The position numbers and the translations under genes were made by a program. Below are positions 5,431 to 6,543 of a DNA stretch of 6,543 bases, one piece after another. The DNA lies in NCBI GenBank assembly GCA_023489135.1, contig JAMDCE010000523.1, positions 1 to 6,543 on the forward strand, given 5' to 3'. Within the stretch, counting starts at the first letter, position 1, and each line of letters opens with the position of its first letter. The DNA is from Chloroflexota bacterium (GTDB lineage: Bacteria; Chloroflexota; Chloroflexia; JAMDCE01). The notes below the pieces were generated by a model, which did not search any database, was not told the DNA's origin, and worked only from the letters and a program-made list of their open reading frames with translations.

Positions 5431-6527
5431 CAGGCATTTCCTCCTTGATTGTTTATTTCTTCGATCACCGCGTCGGCCACCTGCGCCGTGCTGGCGGCCG
5501 TCGGATCTTCGGGAGAGGCTTTCATATCGTAAGACACCGCCCTGCCCTCGGAAATCACCCGGGCGATGGCTGATTCCAGCCGGTCAGCCGCGGCGCTCTC
5601 GTTGATGTGGCGAAGCATCAGCATCCCACTCAACATGAGGGCCATAGGGTTGGCTTTGTTCAACCCGGCGTATCGCGGCGCGCTCCCGTGGGTGGCTTCG
5701 AAGACGGCGGTGTCGTCGCCAATGTTCGCCCCTGGCGCCAGACCGAGACCGCCGATCAGCCCGGCTCCCAGGTCAGACACAATATCGCCGTATAGATTCG
5801 GCAGGACCAGGACATCGTAGAGTTGGGGCTTTTGAACCAACTGCATACACATGTTGTCGACGATGCGGTCTTCAAACGAGATATCTGGGTACTGCGAAGC
5901 TACCTCCGCCGCTGTTGAGAGAAATAGGCCGTCAGAGAACTTCATAATATTGGCTTTGTGGACGGCTGTCACCTTGCGCCGGCCGAAGGTCTGGGCGTAG
6001 CGGAAGGCGAAGTGGACAATACGTGAAGAGGCTGACGTGGAGATTGGCTTGATGCTAATGCCTGAATCGGCTTTGACCTTCTGCCCGCTTATCCGCTGGA
6101 TGGTCTCGATAAGCTGCCGCGCCTCCGGACTATCCTTCTGGAACTCAATTCCGGCGTAGAGATCCTCCGTGTTCTCTCTCACGATGAGAAGATCGATTCC
6201 CTGGTAGACGGCCCTGGAGCCGGGATAGCTCTTGCAGGGTCTCACGCAGGCGTAGAGATCGAGAGCCTTGCGCAGGGCCACGTTGACACTGCGCATTCCT
6301 TTGCCGACAGGGGTAGTGATGGGGCCTTTCAGGGCCACCTTGTTTTTCCGAATGGAGTCCAGGACGTGGTCGGGAAGGGGAGTACCGTGTCGCTCCATCA
6401 CGCCCAGTCCGGCTTCCTGGACGTCCCATTCGAAGGAAACACCGGTGGCCTCGAGCACCCGCCGGGTAGCCTCGACCACCTCCGGGCCGATGCCGTCCCC
6501 TGGGATCAGCGTGACGCTGTGTGTCAT
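5430..6527 (-). CDS. icd: Isocitrate dehydrogenase (isocitrate/isopropylmalate dehydrogenase family)
   Basis: The 365-residue cytosolic enzyme belongs to the beta-decarboxylating dehydrogenases and most likely converts isocitrate to 2-oxoglutarate and CO2. The substrate loop [19 protein letters not shown] (79-97) has S80, N82, R86 and R96, the S-x-N-x-x-x-R pattern of isocitrate rather than isopropylmalate enzymes. Other expected residues are R117 and Y124 in [14 protein letters not shown]191 in HKANIMK, and metal-binding D224, D248 and D252. The cofactor loop [15 protein letters not shown] (280-294) has R285-Y286 where E. coli NADP-enzymes have K344-Y345 and NAD-enzymes usually Asp-Ile. Y333 matches E. 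coli Y391, but the R395 position is A337. NADP preference is thus possible but not certain. The length is nearer the short NAD-type and archaeal enzymes than the E. coli 416. The start at 6527 has AAGG (6542-6539) about 11 nt upstream; the promoter lies outside the window. It is the first visible gene of the coupled icd-sdhA-sdhB unit. Homoisocitrate dehydrogenase is a less likely alternative. Confidence 0.88.
   Translation of the reverse strand: MTHSVTLIPGDGIGPEVVEATRRVLEATGVSFEWDVQEAGLGVMERHGTPLPDHVLDSIRKNKVALKGPITTPVGKGMRSVNVALRKALDLYACVRPCKSYPGSRAVYQGIDLLIVRENTEDLYAGIEFQKDSPEARQLIETIQRISGQKVKADSGISIKPISTSASSRIVHFAFRYAQTFGRRKVTAVHKANIMKFSDGLFLSTAAEVASQYPDISFEDRIVDNMCMQLVQKPQLYDVLVLPNLYGDIVSDLGAGLIGGLGLAPGANIGDDTAVFEATHGSAPRYAGLNKANPMALMLSGMLMLRHINESAAADRLESAIARVISEGRAVSYDMKASPEDPTAASTAQVADAVIEEINNQGGNA
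5440..5446 (-). promoter_or_regulatory. Ribosome binding site of sdhA inside the upstream gene
   Basis: AAGGAGG on the minus strand lies within the last codons of the isocitrate dehydrogenase gene, 9 nt before the sdhA ATG. With the TGATG stop/start overlap at 5432-5428 this indicates translational coupling. Confidence 0.75.
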
Positions 6528-6543
6528 ATGGGTCGAGCCTTTC

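Noticed and set aside
4750..5448. Long plus-strand open frame opposite sdhA (232 codons)
   Set aside because: SdhA on the other strand is certain by its motifs; the product of this frame has no recognisable domain and no ribosome binding context.

Overview
The window is a gene-dense stretch of moderately GC-rich bacterial DNA with two converging gene groups. On the plus strand are the tail of an unidentified, probably exported protein, a branched-chain aminotransferase gene (ilvE) and a membrane protein with a PH-like domain. On the minus strand, read from the right edge, are an isocitrate dehydrogenase gene, sdhA, sdhB and a small three-helix membrane protein. The two groups meet at a shared hairpin near 2383-2412. 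The motif style of the partial exported protein and the G-rich/C-rich spacer repeats recall Chloroflexota, but this is inference from memory and no phylogenetic marker in the window settles it.

Left part (1-1454): an open frame with no visible start ends at 196. It is followed by a near-perfect 21-bp inverted repeat (221-265) without a U-tract. A strong sigma70-like promoter with an extended -10 (364-391) and a good Shine-Dalgarno sequence then drive ilvE. The ilvE to membrane-protein spacer (1347-1454) is filled by an imperfect inverted repeat made of telomere-like TTAGGGG/CCCCTAA units, with a canonical G-quadruplex motif on the minus strand.

Right part (6543 down to 2427): the isocitrate dehydrogenase stop and the sdhA start share one base (TGATG), and sdhB starts 2 nt after the sdhA stop. 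The three genes therefore look translationally coupled and give two steps of the oxidative TCA cycle: isocitrate to 2-oxoglutarate, and succinate to fumarate with electrons passed to quinone. No recognisable SdhC/SdhD membrane anchor is present. The small membrane protein that follows sdhB has three helices but not a single histidine, so it cannot be a usual haem b anchor.

Most of the window is ordinary core metabolism, and I see no clear new system. The points most worth a second look are the missing anchor and the histidine-free membrane protein, the altered quinone-site residues in SdhB, the mixed cofactor signature in the isocitrate dehydrogenase, and the two unusual inverted repeats.
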